Positions 1-6,504 of a DNA stretch of 42,695 nt are shown here, piece after piece. Under the pieces are notes generated by a model. The model ran no database searches. It had not been told where the DNA came from and was given only the letters and a program-made list of their open reading frames with translations. Each line of letters begins with the position of its first letter. Position 1 is the first letter of the stretch. Source of the DNA: a virus; the IMG/VR virus record IMGVR_UViG_3300035663_000027, positions 1-42,695 of that record; one strand, written 5' to 3'. The position numbers and the translations under genes were made by a program.

Positions 1-23
1 TCCGTGGTGTGGGTGTGTGGCTT
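1..23. repeat. Contig-end direct repeat (circular assembly overlap)
   Basis: Bases 1-23 are identical to bases 42673-42695, the last 23 of the window. This is what an assembler leaves when a circular or terminally redundant phage genome closes on itself. The overlap lies between the winged-helix gene and the 211-aa gene at 42030-42665, so it probably does not mark the physical end. The real terminal repeat, if present, is collapsed somewhere else, most likely in a gene-free stretch. Confidence 0.9.
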
Positions 24-27
24 GTGA

Positions 28-321
28 TCAATCGTAGCGCCAATCTAGCACGTTGGCAACCGCCAAGTACTTTGATCGTGCGCCACGCTCAACCAGAGCA
101 AAGTAGCGTGGTGGAATGCGCTTGCCGTGGCGGGACCGTTGAACGTACAACCATCCCTCCTCCTCAAGGCGGGCCAACACTGACTTCGTTCCCCAGCTGT
201 GGTGACTCTTGAGCGTAGCAGCGTTGATTTCAAATAGGCGTGAGCCCGGATGCTTGCGGATGTAGCCTAGCAGAGCCTGATCGGCCAGCTTAAGCGAAGC
301 CCGCGACAGAATGCGGATCAT
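28..321 (-). CDS. Winged-helix-like DNA-binding protein, first early gene
   Basis: This 97-aa protein starts at an ATG at 321 and ends in TGA at 28. Residues about 14-75 read like a winged helix: a helical N-terminus (ALLGYIRKHPG), a helix-turn-helix with a second helix (SWGTKSVLARLEEEGWL), then a basic wing (YVQRSRHGKRIPPRYF). The LEEEGWL-Y-R pattern is typical of MarR/PadR/GntR-like or replication-type winged helices. It is the first gene after the 542-bp leader, which holds two palindromes around a sigma70-like promoter, so it may be an early regulator binding its own leader. No strong Shine-Dalgarno is visible. Fold assignment is by pattern only and the regulatory role is inferred. Confidence 0.6.
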   Translation of the reverse strand: MIRILSRASLKLADQALLGYIRKHPGSRLFEINAATLKSHHSWGTKSVLARLEEEGWLYVQRSRHGKRIPPRYFALVERGARSKYLAVANVLDWRYD

Positions 322-494
322 GGCGGTGGTGTGGTGTGAACCTAAGGCAATGGTAGAGCACAGAGCCCTGGTTTGGCAACCCCCAACCGATAACCGGTGA
401 GAGTCTGGCGGATGCTGGGTTGGCTTGCCTTCGCGGCAGCTCCTCTCGATCCGTTGACACCATCATGGGGCCTAGGTGGCCGATCCGTCAACCC

Positions 495-522
495 TTTTTA
501 CGATAAGTCTTGCTTATGTCAA
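495..522 (-). promoter_or_regulatory. Sigma70-like promoter candidate for early genes
   Basis: On the minus strand a perfect -35 TTGACA (522 to 517) is followed after 16 bp by TAAAAA (500 to 495), a 4-of-6 match to TATAAT. It points at the winged-helix gene and the first early operon. T7-like phages start infection with host RNA polymerase promoters in this position. The -35 touches both palindromes at 503-539, so occupation of these would block it. The weak -10 and the 174-base distance to the start codon keep this tentative. Confidence 0.4.
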
Positions 523-539
523 TGATAAGCTTACCTTAT
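503..539. promoter_or_regulatory. Paired palindromes ATAAG-N5-CTTAT, operator candidate
   Basis: Two palindromes of identical design occur in tandem: ATAAG-TCTTG-CTTAT at 503-517 and ATAAG-CTTAC-CTTAT at 525-539. The half-sites are the same and the spacer is 5 in both. Their start-to-start distance is 22 bp, about two helical turns, so both face the same side of the DNA. Sites of this form are usually bound by dimeric repressors. The TTGACA element of the minus-strand promoter lies exactly between them. The binding protein is unknown; the winged-helix protein at 28-321 is the nearest candidate. Confidence 0.6.
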
Positions 540-839
540 CGCGCACAGATTTTATAAATAGAGCATGCGTGTATGCGTGTGCAAGCATAAACGCGCCCGC
601 GTTACATGTATCCCCCCCGCGCCCGCCTGTGGTGCCCCCTTGCGTACCTGCCACACGCACAATGACGCGAGATGGCCAGATCCCTTGCGGCGCAACGGGT
701 TAGGCGTGGCCAGCCGGGGGTTGGACATGGACACGAGGCCAGACACCCCCTATGGGGGGACCGCAGCCGGCGCATGGAGCGTAAGGACTTCACAAATTTC
801 TGCCAAATTTTCAGACCAGTGTGTAAGCGCCAGGAGTGG

Positions 840-887
840 CCCTCTGAGGAGCCTTAGGTGTCCTCACACCTGAGGGGAGTCAGAGGG
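840..887. terminator. Compound hairpin at the late/early boundary
   Basis: An 8-bp outer stem (840-847 with 880-887) encloses a symmetric 4x4 internal loop and a 10-bp inner stem (852-861 with 866-875, one G-U pair) capped by a 4-base loop. The stop codon of the 98-aa gene (864-866) lies inside it. There is no U-tract on either side, so it is not a classical intrinsic terminator. Its place at the end of the last late gene fits a phage-polymerase terminator, RNA-processing site or end-structure. The stem is clearly seen; the function is inferred. Confidence 0.55.
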
Positions 888-1160
888 GGCTTCCTGAGCC
901 TTCCAGGGGGCAGTAAGACGCATCTCGTCAAAGAAGCCACTGCCGGATTCGGAATACACCGGAGGAGTCACCCCAGACGGAGGCAGATACGGTTCCACCT
1001 CCTTGATGGCATCATTTACGGTCTGGACAACCTTTTTATTGATCCACCACTCCTCCACGGCAACAAGCAACCCAAGCAATAAATGACGAGCCCAAAGCGG
1101 CCACCCACTACTGAGATTGAAGATGTCTTTAAATTTGGTCGTCTTTAGTGATCCGAGCAT
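864..1160 (-). CDS. Small membrane protein, last late gene
   Basis: I choose the ATG at 1160 (98 aa); an upstream TTG at 1196 would give 110 aa. Residues about 20-38 (WPLWARHLLLGLLVAVEEW) form one likely membrane helix with aromatic ends, followed by a soluble tail with a Pro-rich stretch (YLPPSGVTPPVY). It overlaps the 55-aa gene by 32 bases and is third in the thyX operon. A single-span protein at the end of the late region could be a lysis accessory (holin or spanin type), but I see no lipobox and no family I recognise. Its stop codon sits inside the hairpin at 840-887. Confidence 0.6.
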   Translation of the reverse strand: MLGSLKTTKFKDIFNLSSGWPLWARHLLLGLLVAVEEWWINKKVVQTVNDAIKEVEPYLPPSGVTPPVYSESGSGFFDEMRLTAPWKAQEAPSDSPQV

Positions 1161-1296
1161 CAGCCTTAGGATACGGAGGTACGGGCCTCTTAACAAGTGC
1201 GGCGACAGCCTGGATGTAATAGGGACTATTGGTTAGACCACGCTCTTCAAGGCTGGTCTTAATGTTTAACCACTTCTGGTATTCTTCGTAAGTCAT
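1129..1296 (-). CDS. 55-aa hypothetical protein coupled to thyX
   Basis: A short frame starts with ATG at 1296, sharing ATGA with the thyX stop, and ends in TAA at 1129. It begins MTYEEYQKWLNIKTSLEER and continues with GLTNSPYYIQAVAAL and a Pro/Tyr-rich stretch near the end. Composition looks like a folded, soluble phage protein, and the ATGA overlap argues for real, coupled translation. It fills the gap between thyX and the 98-aa membrane protein. I do not recognise the family. Confidence 0.65.
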   Translation of the reverse strand: MTYEEYQKWLNIKTSLEERGLTNSPYYIQAVAALVKRPVPPYPKADARITKDDQI

Positions 1297-1943
1297 GTCC
1301 ACAGCAATGCCCTGGAGATAATCGGTAGTTGTTCGGAAAAGATGGTACGAGCCTGTTCAGCAATCTGTCGATGCTCCAGCTGGGTACCATTGCTAGAGCG
1401 AAGTTCGATGTAATGGATCCAACTACGAACGGTCCCATTCATGTATAAACGCGTTGGTGATGACAGTGGTAGAACCTCTCTGGCACACTCCTTTGCTACG
1501 CCCCTGCTAATCATCTCAGTATAGAGATCTTCAGCCTCAGCATAGTGTTGAGCGATACGGCGATAGAACAACTGAGTCTCTTCCGCAGAAAGATCATCTG
1601 TGCTGTTCTGGCGATTCTTCGTGTCTTGACGGCGAAGGTGTGGGGAATAGAGCCCACCGAGCCCCTCAAGGGTAGAAGCGTAGCGTTGACTAAACTCTTG
1701 AAAGGTAAAGGATCGGTGACGAAGGATCTGTGGACTAATGGCTCTGGTGGTATTGATCTCAAGTACGATGTTGGCCATCTCAAACACGGACCAATGCTGA
1801 TGGCGGATACAGTAACCAAGAAGCTTCTCCACGGTCTCGTGGTTCTCCTGGTTGCTGGGGTTAGACACCCTGGCACAATAGGCAATGGTCTTTTCTGCAT
1901 CTGGTGTGATGCTGATGAGCTTTACAGAAGGAATGTTAAGCAT
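1293..1943 (-). CDS. thyX: Flavin-dependent thymidylate synthase ThyX
   Basis: This 216-aa protein makes dTMP from dUMP with FAD/NADPH and methylene-tetrahydrofolate, supplying thymidine for phage DNA. The family signature RHR-x7-S is present at residues 75-85 (RHRSFTFQEFSQRY), and the N-terminal ARVSNPSN and RHQHWSVFE stretches match known ThyX sequences. Length is normal for the family. It starts at an ATG at 1943, next to a run of GGT/TAG triplet repeats, and its stop overlaps the 55-aa gene as ATGA. It lies downstream of terminase, after the 614-bp structured gap, so the candidate promoter at 2538-2557 would transcribe it. Together with NrdA/NrdB and MazG it completes a nucleotide supply set. 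Confidence 0.95.
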   Translation of the reverse strand: MLNIPSVKLISITPDAEKTIAYCARVSNPSNQENHETVEKLLGYCIRHQHWSVFEMANIVLEINTTRAISPQILRHRSFTFQEFSQRYASTLEGLGGLYSPHLRRQDTKNRQNSTDDLSAEETQLFYRRIAQHYAEAEDLYTEMISRGVAKECAREVLPLSSPTRLYMNGTVRSWIHYIELRSSNGTQLEHRQIAEQARTIFSEQLPIISRALLWT

Positions 1944-2024
1944 TGGTGGTAGTGGTGGTAGTGGTAATAGATAAGGGGGTATATAACTATAGCAGTGGTA
2001 CTGGTACTAGTAATAGTAATATGG
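1944..2024. repeat. Triplet-rich low-complexity repeat upstream of thyX
   Basis: The segment starts with two tandem copies of the 9-mer TGGTGGTAG and continues with GGT, TAG and TAA triplets (for example TAGTAATAGTAA near 2009-2020). It lies directly before the thyX start codon, so it would be in the 5' leader of a thyX transcript and read ACC/CTA-rich in the RNA. It may be slippage-derived and length-variable. No function is evident. Confidence 0.6.
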
Positions 2025-2333
2025 TCGGGTTCGACGGGCATAGCCTTGTACTCTTCTCCGCTCACGCTCCGAAGACTCCTGCGGATGCCTTTTCGGTAAA
2101 ACCTACCGCTCGGGTCTACGACCCTCACTAACCATAGAGAACTATAGGTGATGACAGCTCCGCGTCAGCCCCATCCTTGCGGATGTGTCTAACTTGGTCT
2201 TCATTATCAGTCGCTGTCGCTCCTTCTAATTCAGAAGCCCCGGCCCCCGGTTTGGTGTCGTATTTCCTTCTGCTGTCGGCCCCAAAACAGGGAAGGGAAG
2301 GGTAGTCACGTCCTTCAGTCGGTCAATTTTGTG

Positions 2334-2444
2334 GTGTCTATCTTCTCTTCCTTCCATGCCCCTTTTTGGCCGTCCTTTGGCGTCTGCCAAGAGCGTTTGC
2401 AAAAGAGAATTGGTTTAACTGGTGCGTTTAAAGAAGATAGACAC
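2334..2444. repeat. Perfect 13-bp inverted repeat with 85-nt loop
   Basis: GTGTCTATCTTCT at 2334-2346 is the exact reverse complement of AGAAGATAGACAC at 2432-2444. The enclosed 85 bases hold a smaller TTGGC-GTCT-GCCAA stem near 2386-2399. An arm this long is unlikely by chance at this spacing in non-coding DNA. It could be a structured RNA, a recombination or packaging site, or a processing signal. Confidence 0.6.
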
Positions 2445-2452
2445 TATGGATT

Positions 2453-2508
2453 AGCGGTCGTGTTTGGGTGGAGGAGGTGAATAAGTTCGGCCTCCTCCGA
2501 TTACCGCT
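2453..2508. other. Nested hairpin downstream of terminase
   Basis: GGAGGAGG (2470-2477) pairs with CCTCCTCC (2491-2498), a perfect 8-bp G+C-rich stem with a 13-base loop. An outer 6-bp pair AGCGGT (2453-2458) with ACCGCT (2503-2508) encloses it. It lies about 50 bases after the terminase stop on the minus strand. No U-tract follows, so it is either a phage-type terminator, an RNase III-like site or part of an end structure. Confidence 0.55.
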
Positions 2509-2516
2509 GTTCCACA

Positions 2517-2538
2517 CCAGAAGGCACCACTCTTCTGG
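2517..2538. other. 7-bp hairpin next to the 20-nt repeat
   Basis: CCAGAAG (2517-2523) and CTTCTGG (2532-2538) are exact complements with an 8-base loop. The hairpin begins within the last base of the 20-nt repeat at 2538-2557 and is not shared with the other repeat copy at 38193-38212. If the repeat is a promoter, this hairpin would be at the 5' end of its transcript, protecting it or marking the start. Confidence 0.5.
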
Positions 2539-2557
2539 TAATAATGCGTCCCTTCTC
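2538..2557 (-). promoter_or_regulatory. Candidate phage RNA polymerase promoter, copy 1
   Basis: The minus-strand sequence GAGAAGGGACGCATTATTAC occurs here and, exactly, at 38212-38193. A shared 20-mer is not expected by chance in a genome this size. Both copies have the same orientation as all genes. This one abuts the terminase stop codon (2558) and points into the non-coding region and thyX, like T7 phiOR after its terminase gene. T7-type promoters are about 20-23 bp, so this is my best candidate for the phage promoter. The polymerase recognition itself is inferred. Confidence 0.4.
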
Positions 2558-4306
2558 TTAAATCCAGGTATAGACAGCGTTTTCAGCAGAACCCATGTCT
2601 TCAAAGTTTCGACCCATTACCAGTCGATCGGTGGCTTCCTGTGGGTGGTCGATGAAGGCAGTTAGCATCTGATTCCACTCGGTTCGCTTTTGTTCAATCT
2701 GTGCTTCCTTTGCTGAAATGGCAAGGATGTCTTGAAAGTATTTTACACCAAGGGCAAGGGCGTCAACCCTATCGTCGTGCTTTACGGCGCCTTTTTCCCG
2801 ACACATCCTTGTCAGCTGGTACATTAGCATCCGTGGAAGGCGTTCCTCGGGGGCCATGTCACCGTTAGATGTATAATCCCAGCTAATAAGACGTTGGTCA
2901 ATGATAAGTCGGTGTTGATTAAGAACCGGTTCAAGGGTGTCGATAATTCGATCTTCCTTTCTTGTCGTAGCCCTAACTTCTTCAAACGATAGACCAACCT
3001 TCATCTCCATGGCGTGCTTTTTCATCAGCTCCATGATGGCACCATCACCGAAGTTACTTTCGATGAGGCAGGTGGTAGCCTTGTACTTCTTTGCTCGTGT
3101 AAGGATTTCTCTCAGGGTGGTGTCGGAGTACCCGTCTTGGTTGGCAAAGATGTCCCTTACAAAGAGGTACCCGTTAATTTGAGACAGAATGATAGCAACC
3201 GTTTCGTCTTTACCACGACCAGAAGGGTCAACGGCAACGATTGTTTCCCCCCAATGGGTAAATTCCGCAGTATTTTTTGGCCTATGCCACCGGTCCCCAG
3301 GCAACGCAACAGCGGGTAGATCAAGAAGAGTCTCCTTGTCAGCACCCCACACAAGATCGCTTGGGCCTTTTTCCATATCCAAAGGCAACACGGAAAAGTC
3401 GGATAGCTTTAATGGAAACTTTAACGCATCACTTAAACTTGTGTCGAGCATGAACTGAAGCATAAAGTTGCTTCGGCTCATACTTTGCTCACGCTCAAGC
3501 AGGTTGATCTCAGAGAAGCGTGTGTCGGTAGGTGTCCACCGTACTGTGTCGTGTCCCTTCTGTTCAATGTCTGCTACGAGCTGCGGGGCAAGGACATCTT
3601 CGTAGCCCGTCAGGCTTTGAGGGTAGCGAGCAGGCCACACAAACGGACGGTAGTTCCGTTCTCTCAACGTGCGGTAAATGGTAAACGTTGTTTGCGGCGT
3701 TCCTAAAAACACGATGCGGGAATCTGTTTTTGGTGTAAGGACGGACTCACCTTCCGTAACCAGCTGCAACAGCTTCTCTCGCATCAGGTCTGTGGCGGAG
3801 TTAGCGGGCACCTCCACGTCATCAAACACGATCAGATCCGCACGGCTACCAGTAATCTGACCGGTAATACCTACGGACTTGACGGAGGGGCTTTGTGCTG
3901 GTTTACATCCGGCAACATCAAAGGAAACCCGTGACCACCGTTGCTCGTCGTCCACAGGGCGAAGATGAGCCAACCAATCAAACTCAAGAATACATTTCTG
4001 AGTAAAGATAGTAAAGTCATCAGCCCTTTGCTTAGACGCAGATATAACAAGGATCTTCTTATCACGGTCGTTCCATAGCGTCCACAGAACGAAGGCAGCA
4101 GCGATCCACGATTTACCGAGTCCTCGAAAGGCTTGGATTTGAAGTCGTTTTGGTCCATTCTGGAGGTACTGAGCAATGGCAAGTTGTGCTCGTGTTGGAG
4201 AAGGCAGGTCTAGCGATTTCCAAACAAGAGACAAGAATAACGGAAACGAATCACCAAGTCGCTGTTCTATGGGCGTAGAAGGTGCTTGTTTTGTGGTTCT
4301 GGGCAT
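2558..4306 (-). CDS. terL: Terminase large subunit (T7 gp19-like)
   Basis: This 582-aa ATPase/nuclease pumps DNA into the procapsid through the portal and cuts concatemers. The N-terminal ATPase shows a Walker A at about residues 60-67 (FRGLGKSW) and a Walker B (LIVFDDVEVP). The C-terminal RNase H-like nuclease shows its acidic residues in VAVDPSGRG, CLIESNFGDG and DDRVDALAL. Length matches T7 gp19 (586 aa). The ATG at 4306 has only a weak AGG upstream. Its partner small subunit is the 77-aa gene at 7079-7312, separated from it by small basic virion-type genes and the HNH gene. Confidence 0.95.
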   Translation of the reverse strand: MPRTTKQAPSTPIEQRLGDSFPLFLSLVWKSLDLPSPTRAQLAIAQYLQNGPKRLQIQAFRGLGKSWIAAAFVLWTLWNDRDKKILVISASKQRADDFTIFTQKCILEFDWLAHLRPVDDEQRWSRVSFDVAGCKPAQSPSVKSVGITGQITGSRADLIVFDDVEVPANSATDLMREKLLQLVTEGESVLTPKTDSRIVFLGTPQTTFTIYRTLRERNYRPFVWPARYPQSLTGYEDVLAPQLVADIEQKGHDTVRWTPTDTRFSEINLLEREQSMSRSNFMLQFMLDTSLSDALKFPLKLSDFSVLPLDMEKGPSDLVWGADKETLLDLPAVALPGDRWHRPKNTAEFTHWGETIVAVDPSGRGKDETVAIILSQINGYLFVRDIFANQDGYSDTTLREILTRAKKYKATTCLIESNFGDGAIMELMKKHAMEMKVGLSFEEVRATTRKEDRIIDTLEPVLNQHRLIIDQRLISWDYTSNGDMAPEERLPRMLMYQLTRMCREKGAVKHDDRVDALALGVKYFQDILAISAKEAQIEQKRTEWNQMLTAFIDHPQEATDRLVMGRNFEDMGSAENAVYTWI

Positions 4307-4324
4307 ACGATACCTAATGGGGAA

Positions 4325-4359
4325 GAGAGGAGGCTTACAGAGGCGTATAGCCCCCTCTC
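4325..4359 (-). other. 10-bp hairpin in the terminase leader
   Basis: On the minus strand GAGAGGGGGC (4359 to 4350) pairs with GCCTCCTCTC (4334 to 4325); the only imperfection is a G-U pair, so the stem is better in minus-strand RNA than in plus-strand RNA. It sits in the 61-bp gap between the 43-aa gene and the terminase start, 18 bases before the ATG. No U-tract follows. It may protect or process the terminase mRNA or control its translation. Confidence 0.55.
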
Positions 4360-4367
4360 ATGCGGTT

Positions 4368-4499
4368 TTACTTCTTACGAGCCTTGCCAGCCTTACTGAG
4401 GGCAATAGCAATGGCTTGTTTTTGAGGGCGACCTTCCTTTACCAGCTTGCTGATATTTTTGGAGACGGTCTTCTTTGAACTACCTTTTTTAAGGGGCAT
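4368..4499 (-). CDS. 43-aa Lys-rich conserved phage protein
   Basis: A 43-aa frame from ATG at 4499 to TAA at 4368 begins [20 protein letters not shown] and contains [23 protein letters not shown] remember near-identical small proteins in marine phages and bacterial genomes (DUF6496-like, "[14 protein letters not shown]"). It is strongly basic. Two short amphipathic helices look likely, and a nucleic-acid-binding or virion role is plausible but unproved. It lies between terminase and the DUF6321-like gene. Confidence 0.8.
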   Translation of the reverse strand: MPLKKGSSKKTVSKNISKLVKEGRPQKQAIAIALSKAGKARKK

Positions 4500-4501
4500 A
4501 A

Positions 4502-4750
4502 TCAGCTACACTTCCAACGCTTTAGGGCAAGGGCTTTGCGGGTGGGTTTGCCGTTCTTTTCCATCGGTCCTTTGACACCGCTCATGCGGGCACAGAACGA
4601 TTTCTTGCGGGGGCCACCCTGCGGCTGTGGGGCCTTTAAGTTAGACCCCGTAGCAGCATTATATTTGGCCCTGCCCTTGGCGGTAAGGCCACCCTTGCGG
4701 GACTTTTCCCCACGACCAAGGGACAGGCTGGGCTTTTTCTTGGCGGCCAT
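4502..4750 (-). CDS. DUF6321-like basic protein
   Basis: This 82-aa protein reads [20 protein letters not shown] at its start, followed by [19 protein letters not shown], then [21 protein letters not shown], and ends [12 protein letters not shown]. These blocks match a small conserved family that I recall as DUF6321, common in marine phages. It is rich in Lys/Arg/Gly with two Cys and may bind DNA or sit in the virion. Its start ATG overlaps the stop of the 271-aa gene by one base (TAATG), so translation is coupled. The molecular role is unknown. Confidence 0.8.
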   Translation of the reverse strand: MAAKKKPSLSLGRGEKSRKGGLTAKGRAKYNAATGSNLKAPQPQGGPRKKSFCARMSGVKGPMEKNGKPTRKALALKRWKCS

Positions 4751-5565
4751 TACTCGCCCTTAATCTTGGTAGTATACTTTTTACCGCGCCAGGTAAACTG
4801 CTTAGCACCAGAAGTACGGGCAGCCTTAAACGCTTGGTCAAAGGTCTTCTTGTTGAAGGAAGCCTGAGTCGTCTTGGGGCTGGGACCCTGCTTGGGCTTA
4901 TAGTCTCCACGCTTCATAGCGGCAGACAGAGTACCATCAGCAGTATTACGAGCAGTGAGACCTTCAGCAGCAGCAGCAACATAAAGATTGCGGCGAGCAG
5001 CACCAGCAACCAAACGAGAAGCTGCCGCTTTGGCAAGTTTGCCAGCCATACGCTGGGACGCCGCACTAGCAGCACGACGGGTTTCAGCCGCTTGACGAGC
5101 AGCTTTGCCTTGAGCAGCAGCACGAGCTTGAGCACCAGGAGAAGTTGTACCAGCAGCCTGTTGGCGAAGTTGAGCAGCGCCTTGACGGATGCCAGGAGCC
5201 CGCTGCGTCATCAGCCGTTGTGCTTCAACAGGCTTCACCAGGGGACGGCCAGAGGCGGCTTTACGGGCTTGGGCTGCCTTACGCACCAGCTTTTGCATGG
5301 TAGGCTTATTGGCATTTACCATCTTAGCAGTGCCACTGGGCTTGGTCACACCACCGCCGCCAGTACCAACGGGCTTAGAACGAGCTTGGGAAACAGTACC
5401 AGAGGGACGACCGCTGCCAAGACCACCACGGGTAATCTTGTTGCCCTGCTTTTGAATAGCAGCGTTGGTGGTAGATTGGGGCTTAGAACCCTTAGGGCCG
5501 GTTACAATACGACCGGCTTTGTCAGCCTTTTTTTGAAGGCGAGTTTGAGGTTTCTTAGGAGCCAT
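4750..5565 (-). CDS. Ala/Lys/Arg-rich probable virion protein
   Basis: This 271-aa protein is very basic, with long Ala/Gln/Arg helices in the middle (about residues 90-210, for example RAAAQGKAARQAAETRRAA). It ends in a compact block, FDQAFKAARTSGAKQFTWRGKKYTTK. I remember that terminal FxxAFxxAR-x3-G-FTWRGKxY block from several structural proteins of marine phages. The composition suggests a DNA-contacting internal or decoration protein. It lies in a run of small structural-type genes between HNH and terminase. Homology is uncertain beyond the C-terminal block. Confidence 0.65.
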   Translation of the reverse strand: MAPKKPQTRLQKKADKAGRIVTGPKGSKPQSTTNAAIQKQGNKITRGGLGSGRPSGTVSQARSKPVGTGGGGVTKPSGTAKMVNANKPTMQKLVRKAAQARKAASGRPLVKPVEAQRLMTQRAPGIRQGAAQLRQQAAGTTSPGAQARAAAQGKAARQAAETRRAASAASQRMAGKLAKAAASRLVAGAARRNLYVAAAAEGLTARNTADGTLSAAMKRGDYKPKQGPSPKTTQASFNKKTFDQAFKAARTSGAKQFTWRGKKYTTKIKGE

Positions 5566-5570
5566 GATAA

Positions 5571-6134
5571 TCAGGCGTTATTGGGACCAGAAGTCGTAGC
5601 TACAGTAACGGAGAAACCAGAACCGGTACCACCGATGTTTGCAGCAGCAGCACTCAGCACTTCACCCACATCATAGCCAGAGCCAGCAGCAACAATAGTC
5701 ACAACAGTCACAGCACCACCCGCAACGGTGATGTTAGCGGTAGCGCCCGTACCAGAACCACCAGTCAGGGCAACACCGGTATAAGAACCAGTGGTATAGA
5801 GGGTACCACCAACTAAGGTGTTGACGGTCAGAATCGCGCCTTGAACAACATCCACGCGACGCACACGGCCAGTCTTGTTAGCGTTGTTGGAAGAAGGCAC
5901 ACGATCAGCCTTACGCACGGTAAGGATGGCAGTTTTAGCAGCACCAACGGTAGCATTCAAAGCCACGGTGGTGGTTTTATCAGCAAAGGTAGCACCAATA
6001 GTGGTCGTGGTGGTAGTGCCGTTGCTTACATTTTTAGTAGTATGAGACCGGTTCTTCAGTTCGTCCTCACTTTGACGACCAGGGGCGTTAGAAATGGAAC
6101 CGAAAGCGGAACCACCAGCAGGAAGAGTAGACAT
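5571..6134 (-). CDS. Gly/Thr-rich beta-structured virion protein
   Basis: This 187-aa protein has an N-terminal Ser/Asn/Thr-rich part and a C-terminal repeat-like stretch (about 110-180) of G-x-G, TxxG and V-rich strands: YTGVALTGGSGTGATANITV and GSGYDVGEVLSA. Repeats with GSGYxxGD/EvL are frequent in phage surface and fibre proteins with beta-helix or Ig-like folds. It is therefore likely exposed on the capsid or tail. There is no cysteine or membrane segment. It precedes the Ala/Lys-rich gene by a 5-base gap. Confidence 0.65.
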   Translation of the reverse strand: MSTLPAGGSAFGSISNAPGRQSEDELKNRSHTTKNVSNGTTTTTTIGATFADKTTTVALNATVGAAKTAILTVRKADRVPSSNNANKTGRVRRVDVVQGAILTVNTLVGGTLYTTGSYTGVALTGGSGTGATANITVAGGAVTVVTIVAAGSGYDVGEVLSAAAANIGGTGSGFSVTVATTSGPNNA

Positions 6135-6165
6135 TTGGTTTTACCTAAAAAAGTTTATGTTAAGG

Positions 6166-6486
6166 CTAGGTAGTAGTCCAGGCAAGGACTTTGGAGAAAT
6201 TTGAATGGTCAAAAGAGTCTTGACCAATCCACCAAGAGAGCCAATGTGAACTACCCTTGGATTGATTACAGGCCCAACAAGCAGGAACCACGTTATTTGT
6301 GGTGTCATGACCGCCTTTCATCTTTGGATGGACGTGATCCAACGTCAGATGATCGGAGTCTTGACCACAATAGGCACACCGGTTATCCCAGTGTTCCTTG
6401 ATGGCCTGTCTCCACATGCGCTTGGCTTCACTGCTTGTCATGGCCTTAAGGAGAAAAAGGTACTCAGAAGGATCTTTGAGAGGCAT
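6166..6486 (-). CDS. HNH endonuclease
   Basis: This 106-aa protein has a full HNH motif: CxxC at residues 37-40 (CAYC), the catalytic DH pair at 50-51 (LTLDHVHP), GG and N64/N65, then a second CxxC-N at 70-74 (CWACN). It may nick or cut DNA using a beta-beta-alpha metal site. Freestanding HNH genes in phages act in homing or help terminase in packaging. Here it lies among small structural genes about 1.9 kb upstream of terminase. The ATG at 6486 is used; a second Met at residue 16 is possible. Confidence 0.9.
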   Translation of the reverse strand: MPLKDPSEYLFLLKAMTSSEAKRMWRQAIKEHWDNRCAYCGQDSDHLTLDHVHPKMKGGHDTTNNVVPACWACNQSKGSSHWLSWWIGQDSFDHSNFSKVLAWTTT

Positions 6487-6504
6487 TGTGCCTGCTGCGG
6501 TGGT

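Larger units (their letters stand above)
322..863. other. Gene-free early leader region (542 bp)
   Basis: No credible gene on either strand. On the minus strand it lies between the last late gene (ending at 864) and the first early gene (starting at 321), so it corresponds to the left end of a T7-type genome, where host-polymerase promoters and the terminal repeat usually sit. It holds the palindrome pair at 503-539, a TTGACA element at 517-522, a CCCCC-TAT-GGGGG hairpin at 746-758 and GC-rich runs around 590-640. The short reading frames on both strands have low-complexity, unrecognisable products. Confidence 0.75.
1944..2557. other. Gene-free structured region after terminase (614 bp)
   Basis: No convincing gene on either strand. 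The minus-strand frame at 1922-2128 ends in low-complexity residues from the triplet repeats and is rejected. The stretch contains triplet repeats (1944-2024), several small stems between about 2025 and 2128, a 13-bp inverted repeat (2334-2346 with 2432-2444), nested stems (2453-2508), a 7-bp hairpin (2517-2538) and a 20-nt sequence repeated elsewhere (2538-2557). In T7 the area behind the terminase gene holds phiOR and the concatemer junction, so packaging, replication or promoter functions are possible here. Confidence 0.7.

Noticed and set aside
1922-2128. 68-aa frame upstream of thyX on the minus strand
   Set aside because: It starts with GTG, its second half is low-complexity residues from the triplet repeats, and it overlaps the thyX start. 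No family pattern and no ribosome site.
2030-2128. tRNA-like stretch upstream of thyX
   Set aside because: A GTCGAACCCGAC segment resembles a T-arm, but no consistent acceptor, D and anticodon arms can be drawn; small local stems explain the pattern better.
2114-2140. Plus-strand match to the T3 promoter core (ACCCTCACTAA)
   Set aside because: The 11-base match is striking, but it faces against every gene, lacks the GGG start after the core, and the encoded RNA polymerase has Arg where T7/T3 have Asn/Asp at the key specificity position. Probably coincidence.
4834-5676. 280-aa plus-strand frame
   Set aside because: Mirror of the Ala/Lys-rich 271-aa gene; Ser/Thr/Leu composition is what an antisense of such a gene gives. 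No other plus-strand genes exist.
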